Positions 45,456 to 53,219 of a stretch of 64,000 nucleotides of DNA are shown here, one piece after another (position 1 is the first letter of the stretch; each line of letters opens with the position of its first letter). This stretch comes from an uncultured Lachnospiraceae bacterium. GTDB taxonomy: Bacteria; Bacillota; Clostridia; Lachnospirales; Lachnospiraceae. Location: contig URDN01000008.1 of NCBI GenBank assembly GCA_900546495.1, positions 1-64,000 of the forward strand. The letters are read 5' to 3'. A program made the position numbers and the translations under genes. The notes under the pieces were generated by a model. It made no database searches, was not told the origin of the DNA, and saw nothing but the letters and a program-made list of their open reading frames with translations.

Positions 45456-46511
45456 ATGAAAGTTACTGATTTACTGCAAAAAGCAGTTGCCGATCATGCA
45501 TCGGATATTTTTATCATCGCCGGTCTTCCGCCTTCCTATCGTGCAAATGGACGGATTCTTCGCGAACATGAAGAAAAACTGATGCCAAAAGAGACACAGA
45601 TCTGTGTCGAAGAAATCTACGAATTAGCCGGAAATCGTGATATTTCCAATCTGTTAAAACGCGGAGATGACGATTTTTCCTTCGCGATTCCGGGACTTTC
45701 CCGCTTCCGTGTCAGTGCCTACAAACAACGTGGTGCACTCTCTGCGGTCATCCGTGTCATTACCTTTGATCTGCCGCACCCGGAGGATATCGGTATTCCG
45801 GATTCCGTCATGGATTTTTCCAAATTATCCAAAGGTCTGGTTCTGGTCACCGGTCCTGCCGGAAGCGGAAAATCAACCACCCTTGCCTGTCTGGTCAACC
45901 AGATCAACCATACAATGGAAAAACATATCATCACTCTGGAAGATCCGATCGAATATCTGCATCGCCATGACAAAAGTATTGTCAGTCAGCGTGAGATCAA
46001 TATCGATACGTTAAGCTATGTCAATGCCCTGCGCGCTTCCCTGCGCCAGAGCCCGGATGTCATCCTGCTTGGAGAAATGCGTGATTATGAAACCATCGAT
46101 GTTGCCATGACAGCAGCAGAAACCGGTCATCTGGTTTTTTCCACCCTGCATACCATCGGTGCTGCCAATACCATTGACCGTATCATTGACGTTTTCCCTG
46201 CCAACCAGCAGCGTCAGATTGCTGTTCAGTTATCCATGGTGCTTCAGGCGGTTGTCTCTCAGCAGCTGATTCCGGCAGCAGACGGCACACAGGTTCCTGC
46301 TTTTGAGGTTATGACGGTGACACCTGCGATTCGAAATATGATCCGTGATAATAAAATTCCACAGATTGACGGAACGGTCTACTCTGCGAACAAGGAAGAT
46401 ATGCATTCCATGGATTACAGTCTGCAACAACTGGTAAAATCAGAGAAAATTACTGTTGAAACGGCACTTTCCTACGCAACCAATCCGGAGATGTTAAAGA
46501 AAAAACTGTAA
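45456..46511 (+). CDS. pilT: PilT-like ATPase
   Basis: The product is 351 residues, the usual PilT length. It shows Walker A GPAGSGKSTT, the Asp box EDPIEYLH, Walker B LLGEMRDYETI, the His box HLVFSTLHT and the PilT C-terminal region (NMIRDNKIPQIDGTVYS). PilT hexamers normally drive pilus retraction; here it is the only ATPase, so it may power extension as well. The start at 45456 is preferred because AAAGGTG has better spacing to it than to the ATG at 45447. A strong terminator follows. Confidence 0.93.
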   Translation: MKVTDLLQKAVADHASDIFIIAGLPPSYRANGRILREHEEKLMPKETQICVEEIYELAGNRDISNLLKRGDDDFSFAIPGLSRFRVSAYKQRGALSAVIRVITFDLPHPEDIGIPDSVMDFSKLSKGLVLVTGPAGSGKSTTLACLVNQINHTMEKHIITLEDPIEYLHRHDKSIVSQREINIDTLSYVNALRASLRQSPDVILLGEMRDYETIDVAMTAAETGHLVFSTLHTIGAANTIDRIIDVFPANQQRQIAVQLSMVLQAVVSQQLIPAADGTQVPAFEVMTVTPAIRNMIRDNKIPQIDGTVYSANKEDMHSMDYSLQQLVKSEKITVETALSYATNPEMLKKKL

Positions 46512-46517
46512 AAAATA

Positions 46518-46564
46518 CCCGTACGTTACAACATATCAGAAATCTGATAGGTGTAATGTACGGG
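46518..46564 (+). terminator. Terminator after pilT
   Basis: CCCGTACgTTAC pairs with GTAAtGTACGGG, and an inner ATCAGA pairs with TCTGAT; five T follow (46566-46570). Confidence 0.9.
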
Positions 46565-46882
46565 ATTTTTATTATTTGCATGTATGGCAACTTCATTATG
46601 CATACCATCATTTTTTTCGATAAGTTTTATAGCATCATACCATGCGTATCAATATCATATTTCTTCCCCTTCTACGACTGTGTTTATTTTATAATGTTTA
46701 TCCATATAATGTCAATATTATTACTATGGTTTTTCGAAGTTATTGGATACGAGCGTACAATATTTGTATGAATATGTATCTATCTTCGTATTATTTGGCG
46801 AAAAAAGTACTTTCTTTCTGCCTGGGAAAACGCTATAATGGTGTCGTTACTCATTTTATTAACAAACTAAGGAGAGAAAGTT
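46565..46882. other. AT-rich leader region of the purine permease gene
   Basis: No gene is supported. A TATAAT (46833-46838) with a weak -35 box lies about 45 bp before the permease start. I looked for a purine riboswitch and found no matching core. GATAC...GTATC and GTACAA/TTGTAT pairing around 46745-46780 forms only a weak nested hairpin. Confidence 0.5.
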
Positions 46883-48265
46883 ATGTTAGAAAAGTTTTTT
46901 AAGCTCAAAGAAAACGGCACGACAGTGAAAACTGAGATTATTGCCGGAATCACAAGCTTCATGACCATGGCATACATTCTGGCAGTCAATCCGAGTATCA
47001 TGTCTGCTGCCGGCATGGATCACGGAGCAGTCTTTACTGCTACCGCACTGGCAGCACTGGTCGGTACGCTGGCAATGGCACTTTTTGCCAATTATCCGTT
47101 CGCTCTGGCACCGGGTATGGGATTGAATGCATACTTTGCTTATACCGTAGTTATCGGTATGGGGTACAGCTGGCAGTTCGCTCTGGCAGCCGTATTTGCA
47201 GAAGGTATTATCTTCATCATTCTGTCTCTGACAAACGTACGTGAAGCAATCTTCAACGCAATCCCACAGAACCTGAAATCCGCAGTCAGCGTTGGTATCG
47301 GTCTGTTCATCGCATTTATCGGTCTGCAGAACGCACACATCGTTATCGGCGGTTCCACACTGCTTCAGTTATTCTCTGTAGACAAATACAATCAGGTAAA
47401 CGGTGTAACAGCTACTTTTAATGATGTAGGAATCACTGTTTTACTTGCAATCATCGGTATCATTATCACCGGTGCTCTGGTTATCAAAAATGTCAAAGGA
47501 AATATCCTTTGGGGAATCCTGATCACATGGGGACTTGGTCTGATCTGTCAGGCAATCGGTCTTTACGTTCCGAACCCGGAACTTGGTTTCTACAACCTGC
47601 TTCCGGATTTCAGCAACGGTCTGTCTATCCCAAGTATCGCTCCGATCTTCTGTAAGATGGATTTCTCCGGTATCTTATCACTGAATTTTGTTGTCATCCT
47701 GTTTGCGTTCCTGTTCGTAGATATGTTTGATACCATCGGAACTCTGATCGGTGTATCTACAAAAGCCGGTATGCTTGATAAAGACGGCAAACTTCCACGT
47801 ATCAAAGGCGCATTACTTGCAGATGCCGTTGGTACTACAGCAGGTGCGGTTCTCGGTGTTTCCACTACCACAACATTCGTAGAGAGTGCTTCCGGTGTAT
47901 CCGAAGGTGGCAGAACAGGTCTGACCTCCATCACAACAGCTGTACTGTTTGGTCTGTCTCTGCTGTTATCCCCGATTTTCCTTGCCATCCCGTCCTTCGC
48001 GACCGCTCCGGCACTGGTAATCGTAGGATTCTACATGCTGACAAACGTTACAAACATCAACTTCAATGATGTCATTGAGGCAATTCCATGTTATATCTGT
48101 ATTCTGGCAATGCCGTTCTTCTACAGCATTTCCGAAGGTATCTCCATGGGCGTTATCTCTTATGTTGTATTAAACGTTATCACAGGTAATGCAAAGAAAA
48201 AGAAGATCAGTCTGCTAATGTATATTTTAGCGGTGCTGTTCATATTGAAGTACATTTTCCTGTAA
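46883..48265 (+). CDS. NCS2/AzgA-type nucleobase permease
   Basis: The product is 460 residues with about 12-14 membrane segments. AzgA-branch landmarks are ITSFMTMAYILAVNPSIMS at the N-terminus, GMGLNAYFAYTVV in TM3, and FLFVDMFDTIGTLIGVSTKA with the TTTTFVESASGVSEGGRTG motif in the substrate region. The branch takes up adenine, guanine or hypoxanthine by proton symport. SD AAGGAGAG lies upstream of the ATG. The gene is monocistronic and ends in the shared-loop hairpin. Confidence 0.92.
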   Translation: MLEKFFKLKENGTTVKTEIIAGITSFMTMAYILAVNPSIMSAAGMDHGAVFTATALAALVGTLAMALFANYPFALAPGMGLNAYFAYTVVIGMGYSWQFALAAVFAEGIIFIILSLTNVREAIFNAIPQNLKSAVSVGIGLFIAFIGLQNAHIVIGGSTLLQLFSVDKYNQVNGVTATFNDVGITVLLAIIGIIITGALVIKNVKGNILWGILITWGLGLICQAIGLYVPNPELGFYNLLPDFSNGLSIPSIAPIFCKMDFSGILSLNFVVILFAFLFVDMFDTIGTLIGVSTKAGMLDKDGKLPRIKGALLADAVGTTAGAVLGVSTTTTFVESASGVSEGGRTGLTSITTAVLFGLSLLLSPIFLAIPSFATAPALVIVGFYMLTNVTNINFNDVIEAIPCYICILAMPFFYSISEGISMGVISYVVLNVITGNAKKKKISLLMYILAVLFILKYIFL

Positions 48266-48296
48266 ATTCAATTTAAAATTTCTATCATGAATTAAG

Positions 48297-48361
48297 AAAA
48301 ATCGTGAGATTTTGTCTTCTCAGCTAACAATCGCTTTCGAAGAAAAAATCTCACGATTTTT
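48297..48361 (+). terminator. Terminator of the permease gene with the shared loop motif
   Basis: Arms AAAAATCGTGAGATTTTGTCTTC minus its last three bases (48297-48316) and the matching right arm (48342-48361) form a nearly perfect stem of about 23 bp (with CTTC/GAAG). The 19-nt loop (48320-48338) holds CAGCTAACAATCGC. The stem ends in TTTTT, so it is a good intrinsic terminator. Confidence 0.85.
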
Positions 48362-48517
48362 CATTTACGTTACGACAGAAATATACCAATCCCCTCATTC
48401 ATATTATGGTAAAGATAGACATGTTTTTACATCTATGCTGTATATGACAGGTATTATTTCTGCCACAGTTCCTTAGTCTGCAAAGGAAGCTATTGTAACA
48501 ATTTACACAGTGTAAAT

Positions 48518-48586
48518 AAAGACCTCTGAGCATTTTTTTCCGGAAAGTGATTGTTAGCTGACGGAACAAAATGCTCAGAGGTCTTT
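48518..48586 (-). terminator. Terminator of the aco/4-hydroxybutyrate operon with the shared loop motif
   Basis: Left arm 48518-48542 (AAAGACCTCTGAGCATTTTT then TTCCG) pairs with right arm 48562-48586 (CGGAACAAAATGCTCAGAGG then TCTTT). The 19-nt loop (48543-48561) holds GTGATTGTTAGCTG. On the minus strand it lies 15 bp after the MBL gene stop. Confidence 0.85.
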
Positions 48587-48602
48587 TTCAATACCCCCAA
48601 AT

Positions 48603-49352
48603 TTAAAAACACGGCATTTCGTCATCGATCCATGCCATATGTTCTGGAATTTCTACGTCTTCCCCGTATATTCCGGTGAACCGTTCCACTGCCTGCATCC
48701 CGATCATCCAATAATGACAGGTATCGTCTTCCTGTTCCGGCAGATGATACAAAACGATCCGGTCCGCATCCAGTGTATGAATACATTCCATTCCACGCTC
48801 ACTGCCAAGCTGATACAGATTCACAAAGGCAATATCGATATGATATGCATAACGATGAAATGCTGCCGCATCTTCCACACCAAGGACACCGTCACCAGAC
48901 ACAAAAAATGCTTCATTTCCCATTTTGACCAAAAACGTCTCATGTGGATCGTTTTTCCATGGTTCCCCACCGTCGTGAATGGTCCGTCGGGCAATGATCT
49001 CTGCATTTTTAATATGCAGACGACACATATCATCCCCAAGGTCATGAACCTCTGCATTGGAGGATTCCCAGTCTGGTGCATATACGGTAAGCTTCCGTCC
49101 ACTTTCGGTCATTTGACTGCAATATGCCGCCGTCAGCTGTTCCTGATAATGATCCGGATGACGATGAGTAAAAAGCAATCCATCCACTTGTTGTAAAATT
49201 CCGTGGCATTGCCTCAGGTCCGCGACCCATGCCTCCGGCATGGCAGACATTCCCACTTTACTTCCGTCATAAATGCCATCGATCAGAATGCCGGTACCGT
49301 TCCGATAAAAAAACAGACCGGCATTTCCGATATGAAAAATAGCTGTTTCCAT
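48603..49352 (-). CDS. MBL-fold metallo-hydrolase
   Basis: The product is 249 residues with a metallo-beta-lactamase fold: the HxHxDH motif is in FTHRHPDHYQEQ and a later metal Asp in VSGDGVLG. The N-terminus (FHIGNAGLFFYRNGTGILID) and the short length resemble UlaG/small MBL hydrolases. The product is cytosolic with unknown substrate. It is the last gene of the aco-type operon, 21 bp after lplA. Confidence 0.85.
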   Translation of the reverse strand: METAIFHIGNAGLFFYRNGTGILIDGIYDGSKVGMSAMPEAWVADLRQCHGILQQVDGLLFTHRHPDHYQEQLTAAYCSQMTESGRKLTVYAPDWESSNAEVHDLGDDMCRLHIKNAEIIARRTIHDGGEPWKNDPHETFLVKMGNEAFFVSGDGVLGVEDAAAFHRYAYHIDIAFVNLYQLGSERGMECIHTLDADRIVLYHLPEQEDDTCHYWMIGMQAVERFTGIYGEDVEIPEHMAWIDDEMPCF

Positions 49353-49373
49353 GCTTTTCTCCCACTGATAAAA

Positions 49374-50375
49374 TTACTCTGTCAGCAGGCAGATAAAGGC
49401 ATCTTTATCCAGATGACTGTAGCAGGATTCCAGATCAAAGTCTTTCAGACGATCTGTCAGTGCCTCCGGCTGCAGCGGACATCCCTTTAACGTTTCCTGC
49501 AGTTCTTCGGTATCACCATTTCCAAAATAATCACCAAAACTGCGATATTCCATAATACAGCCATGTTCTACATTCATGCTGATTTCAATCTGTCCGCAAC
49601 CCTCGATTCTTCGTTTTTTCTGTACGGAAAACTCCGGTGATTCACCATAATTCCATTCCCATGTATTGTAACGTTCTTTCTGAATCTGCCGGATGCGTTT
49701 TAACTCTTCTTCGCTCAGATGGTGGATTTCCACGTCTTCGCCCTGAACCATGTACTGTTTTAAGATGTTTTTAAAAGTCTCCATATCCATATCTGCCGGC
49801 GCGTACGGTTTGATATTGGTCACACGGCTTTTGACGGATTTGAATCCTTTTGATTCGTATTTATCATTGGAAACCTGCAATGCTTTCGATACCACAGACA
49901 GATCCGAGTCAAACATCAGTGTTCCGTGGTGCATAATTCTTCCATGCTTGATGTACTGAGAATTACCGGAAAATTTCTTTCCGTCAATCGTAATGTCATT
50001 TCTTCCGCTGACTTCTGCCCTGACACCAATCTGCTCCAGTGTATTGACCACTGGGGTACAAAATGCATGGAGGTTCAATTTTTCCATATCTCCGGTATCC
50101 GCAATAAAGGTAAAATTCACATTTCCCATGTCGTGATAAACTGCCCCGCCCCCGGACAGTCTGCGTACTACCGTGATTCCATGCTCTCTGACATACGCCT
50201 GATTGATCTCCTGCGCCGTATTCTGGTGTTTACCCACGACAATTGTATTATGATTCTGCCATAACCAGAAATACTCTCTGTCATTTGGCATTTCATCAAA
50301 TACATACTGCTCCAGTGACAGATTAAATCTCGGATCATTTGAGTTACTCGCGATAAAAACTACTTTTTTTCCCAT
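49374..50375 (-). CDS. lplA: Lipoate-protein ligase
   Basis: The product is 333 residues and activates lipoate with ATP and attaches it to the Lys of lipoyl domains. Signatures are RRLSGGGAVYHDMGNVNFTF in the large domain and GKKFSGNSQYIKHGRIMHHG for substrate binding. A C-terminal accessory domain is present. The start at 50375 (MGKKVVFIAS) has GGAGAAG upstream; the frame could extend to 50432 without SD. It lies in the operon that encodes two lipoyl-domain proteins, its natural substrates. Confidence 0.93.
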   Translation of the reverse strand: MGKKVVFIASNSNDPRFNLSLEQYVFDEMPNDREYFWLWQNHNTIVVGKHQNTAQEINQAYVREHGITVVRRLSGGGAVYHDMGNVNFTFIADTGDMEKLNLHAFCTPVVNTLEQIGVRAEVSGRNDITIDGKKFSGNSQYIKHGRIMHHGTLMFDSDLSVVSKALQVSNDKYESKGFKSVKSRVTNIKPYAPADMDMETFKNILKQYMVQGEDVEIHHLSEEELKRIRQIQKERYNTWEWNYGESPEFSVQKKRRIEGCGQIEISMNVEHGCIMEYRSFGDYFGNGDTEELQETLKGCPLQPEALTDRLKDFDLESCYSHLDKDAFICLLTE

Positions 50376-50490
50376 GTCTTCTCCTTTAGTCTTTCTTTTA
50401 TTGCTTTTTAACAGGAAATTATCCTTCTTCACTCAGGTTTATTTTATCATACATTCCATATATGTTCGATAGATTTTTCCTGAATTTCCA

Positions 50491-50570
50491 AATTGCAAAA
50501 GTTCACATATCAGATTTTCAATACTGCAAAAGTTCTCCTGTCAGCTTCTCAATACTGCAAAAGGAACCAC
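50491..50570 (+). repeat. Three imperfect tandem units, 29-31 bp
   Basis: Units start AATTGCAAAAGTTC (50491), AATACTGCAAAAGTTC (50520) and AATACTGCAAAAGG (50551). The unit AATACTGCAAAAGTTCTCCT is followed by GTCAGCTTCTC. The last unit runs into the terminator stem at 50559-50590. Confidence 0.65.
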
Positions 50571-50590
50571 CGCTGCCGATGGTTCCTTTT
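50559..50590. terminator. Terminator after the CoA-transferase gene
   Basis: Perfect 11-bp stem AAAAGGAACCA / TGGTTCCTTTT (50559-50569 with 50580-50590), with short T-tails on both strands. It could stop part of the transcription before lplA. Confidence 0.75.
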
Positions 50591-50672
50591 GGAAAGAGGG
50601 TTAGATAAGGGTTTTGAATATATTTCTCTGTTATCAGAGAGGGATGGCGTCCTTTTTCTGAAACTCATATAT

Positions 50673-51983
50673 TCAATCTTCCATTTTGCAGCGAAATCTG
50701 TTTTCATATTCCTGTTTCAGACTTTCTCTGAACTCAGGCGCTGCGATATGAATCAACTGGCGTGCACGCTCTTTTAACGTACACCCATGCAATTTTGCTA
50801 TTCCATATTCTGTTACGACATAATCTACATCACATCTGGATGTCGTAACTGCTGCTCCTTCGGCAAGCAACGGTACAATTTTGGAAATGGTCCCTTTTGC
50901 TGCCGTGGCAGGCATTGCCATAATCGTTCTGCCACCTTTTGACATATTCGCTCCACGGACAAAATCAACCTGACCACCGACACCGGAGATCTGTTTTAAA
51001 CCTACAGACTCGGAACAGACCTGTCCCATCAGATCCACTTCCACACAGGAATTGATGGATACCACATTGTCATTCTGGCAGATCACACGCGGATCATTTA
51101 CAATATCCACCGGTTTCATCTGAACCATCGGATTATTATCCACAAAATCATATAATTTCCTGGTTCCCATCAGGAAAGTTGCCACGCACTGACCCTGATC
51201 AATCTGTTTGCATTTGTTGGTTATGACACCTGTCTGAATCAGATCTACCACTCCGTCAGAAAACATTTCTGAATGGATTCCCAGATCTTTTTTATCTTTC
51301 AAAAACATCAGTACCGCATCCGGAATCGCTCCGATTCCAAGCTGCAGACAATCTCCATCTTTTACTAAGGATGCGATATTTTCACCAATTTTTTTCTGCA
51401 CCTCACCGATTTTCGGTGGCTGAAGTTCGATCAGATCCGTATCTTCCGGAACAATGTAATCTAATTTTGATATATGGATAAAATTATCTCCCAATACCCT
51501 TGGCATATTTGCATTTACCTGTGCAATGCGGATATCCGCGCACTCAGCTGCTGCCTTTGTATAATCGCAGGATACGCCAAGAGAGCAGTAACCATGTTCA
51601 TCCGGAGCGCTTACCTGCATCAGAACTGCGTTTACATGCATATCATTCCGAAGCAGATCTGGCACTTCTGAGAAAAAGACCGGCGTAAAATCTGCTCCTC
51701 CTTCTTCTACTGCTTTTCTGGTAGAACCACCGACAAACAATGCATTGTGTCGAAAATGTGCAGACATCTCCGGTGCACAATATCCGGCTTTTCCCATGGC
51801 AACCATATGGACAACTTCTATCTCTTTCCAGTCATATTTTTCAGCAGCTTCCGTCATTGCATCTGTGAGAATGACCGGTTCTGCACAGGCATGCGCTACA
51901 ACGACCCGATCTCCGGAATGGATGTGGGATATTGCTTCTTTTGCCGTACAGATCTTTTGTTTATATACTTCTTTCCAGTTCAT
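50673..51983 (-). CDS. Acetate/4-hydroxybutyrate-type CoA-transferase
   Basis: The product is 436 residues of the family I acetyl-CoA hydrolase/transferase group (Cat1/AbfT/4-hydroxybutyrate CoA-transferase). The catalytic Glu is in DLGIHSEMFSDGVVDL; the CoA-binding loop is LQLGIGAIPDAVL; SGVGGQVDFVRGANMSKGG is the C-terminal signature. It moves CoA between acetyl-CoA and an organic acid. Next to 4-hydroxybutyrate dehydrogenase, 4-hydroxybutyrate is the best-guess acceptor; butyrate or acetate are alternatives. It is separated from the upstream gene by a hairpin (52034-52070). Confidence 0.85.
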   Translation of the reverse strand: MNWKEVYKQKICTAKEAISHIHSGDRVVVAHACAEPVILTDAMTEAAEKYDWKEIEVVHMVAMGKAGYCAPEMSAHFRHNALFVGGSTRKAVEEGGADFTPVFFSEVPDLLRNDMHVNAVLMQVSAPDEHGYCSLGVSCDYTKAAAECADIRIAQVNANMPRVLGDNFIHISKLDYIVPEDTDLIELQPPKIGEVQKKIGENIASLVKDGDCLQLGIGAIPDAVLMFLKDKKDLGIHSEMFSDGVVDLIQTGVITNKCKQIDQGQCVATFLMGTRKLYDFVDNNPMVQMKPVDIVNDPRVICQNDNVVSINSCVEVDLMGQVCSESVGLKQISGVGGQVDFVRGANMSKGGRTIMAMPATAAKGTISKIVPLLAEGAAVTTSRCDVDYVVTEYGIAKLHGCTLKERARQLIHIAAPEFRESLKQEYENRFRCKMED

Positions 51984-52033
51984 AAAAACTCCCCATTTCT
52001 TACAGAACCCATTACTACTGATTTTTCTTATAA

Positions 52034-52070
52034 ACCTGGCAAACGAAACACCTGATTTCGTCTGCCGGGT
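52034..52070. terminator. Hairpin within the aco/4-hydroxybutyrate operon
   Basis: ACCTGGCAAACGAAA pairs with TTTCGTCTGCCGGGT (one mismatch, one G-T). On the plus strand TTTTT follows; on the minus strand only GGTTTATAAG. As the operon runs on the minus strand this may be only a partial terminator or an antisense stop. Confidence 0.6.
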
Positions 52071-52085
52071 CTGTTTTTAATTTTA

Positions 52086-53198
52086 TCAGTAAAGCTCACG
52101 GTATATTTTAATCAGTCTGTCTCTGTCTAACGGAACAAAATTATTTGCCAGCAGACGCTGCTGATTTTCCAATACGGAATCTGCAAATTCTTCGATCTCA
52201 GACTCTTTCATGCCATACTCATGTAACGGTTTTTTCTGAATGATCACATTCAGCAATTTTTCAAGCTCCTCATAGACGTCTTTTGCGTCACAGCCAAGAA
52301 TATGTGCAATAAATTTATTTAAAACTGCGATCTCCCCATCGGTTTTCAGTTCCATATAATTTTTCATAACTCCGGTAAACATTGCATAATTGGATTCTCC
52401 ATGTGCCACATGATAAGTAGCACCAAGTGGATAACTCATTGCATGAACAGCTGCGCAGCCTGCATTTGCAAATGCGATACCCGCATAGTTGGATGCCATC
52501 AGGAACTGGCTAAGAAGCGGAATACGTGCCTCTTTGCCTTTTTCTGCGATCTCTTTATAACCGTTTAAGATCATGCTGATAGCCTGATATCCAAGCAGTC
52601 TTGTTGTCTCATTTCCCTTCGGGGAAAGGCTGGACTCAATGGCATGGATCAGTGCATCAATAGAGCTCGTTGCAAATACGCCAAACGGAAGTCCTTCCAG
52701 TAACTCCGGAATAAGTACGGCGGTGTCCGCATACATCTGATCTACCGCCAGACCTTTTTTCGTTCCTCTGCTGTTTAATGCAAGGATGGAAATATTGGTC
52801 ACTTCAGAACCCGTTCCACAGGTCGTTGGAATCAGAATCAGTTCTTTGTCTTTGATTGGTGGAATCTTGCCATCATACAGATCCAGTATCGGAGAAAGGT
52901 TTTTCAGTGCAAACAGTTTGGAGATATCAATGACGGTTCCACCACCAATGGCAATGACACGTTTGTGCTCGCCCCGAATATCTTTGTACATTGCTTCCAC
53001 CATATCATCAGACGGTTCGCCTGCTCCGTATTTTTCCTGAAAAATCACATCACAATCCAGCTTCATGTCCTCAAAATACGGATTATAAATGTATTCATTT
53101 GTAATAACCAGATCACCTTTCCCAGGTTTGAATTCTTCTACAAATTCTTTTGCTGTATCATATTTAAAAATGGTTGGTTTTAACATTAATTCCTGCAT
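52086..53198 (-). CDS. 4hbD: 4-hydroxybutyrate dehydrogenase, iron-type alcohol dehydrogenase
   Basis: The product is 370 residues. From memory it aligns end to end with the 371-residue C. kluyveri 4-hydroxybutyrate dehydrogenase, including FQEKYGxGEPSD, PTTCGTGSEVTN, NYAGIAFxNAG and REYGMKE-like HEYGMKESEIEEFADSV. The NAD site is GGGTVIDISK and metal ligands are in DALIHAIESS and YHVAHGESNY. It interconverts 4-hydroxybutyrate and succinic semialdehyde with NAD. SD AAGGAG lies before the ATG. It follows lipoyl-E3 by about 20 bp and leads to the CoA-transferase, as in the C. kluyveri succinate pathway. Confidence 0.88.
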   Translation of the reverse strand: MQELMLKPTIFKYDTAKEFVEEFKPGKGDLVITNEYIYNPYFEDMKLDCDVIFQEKYGAGEPSDDMVEAMYKDIRGEHKRVIAIGGGTVIDISKLFALKNLSPILDLYDGKIPPIKDKELILIPTTCGTGSEVTNISILALNSRGTKKGLAVDQMYADTAVLIPELLEGLPFGVFATSSIDALIHAIESSLSPKGNETTRLLGYQAISMILNGYKEIAEKGKEARIPLLSQFLMASNYAGIAFANAGCAAVHAMSYPLGATYHVAHGESNYAMFTGVMKNYMELKTDGEIAVLNKFIAHILGCDAKDVYEELEKLLNVIIQKKPLHEYGMKESEIEEFADSVLENQQRLLANNFVPLDRDRLIKIYRELY

Positions 53199-53219
53199 TT
53201 GTTCTCCTTTCGCCGATGC

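Larger units (their letters stand above)
48266..48602. other. Convergent intergenic region with two shared-loop hairpins
   Basis: The 337-bp gap between the permease (plus) and MBL gene (minus) contains the hairpins at 48297-48361 and 48518-48586. The 155 bp between them show no frame or promoter I can support. Confidence 0.7.

Noticed and set aside
46565..46882. Possible purine riboswitch before the nucleobase permease
   Set aside because: Position is right, but I found neither the conserved loop-loop core (such as TTTCTACC) nor the P1 pairing expected for that class; only weak A/T-rich hairpins are present.
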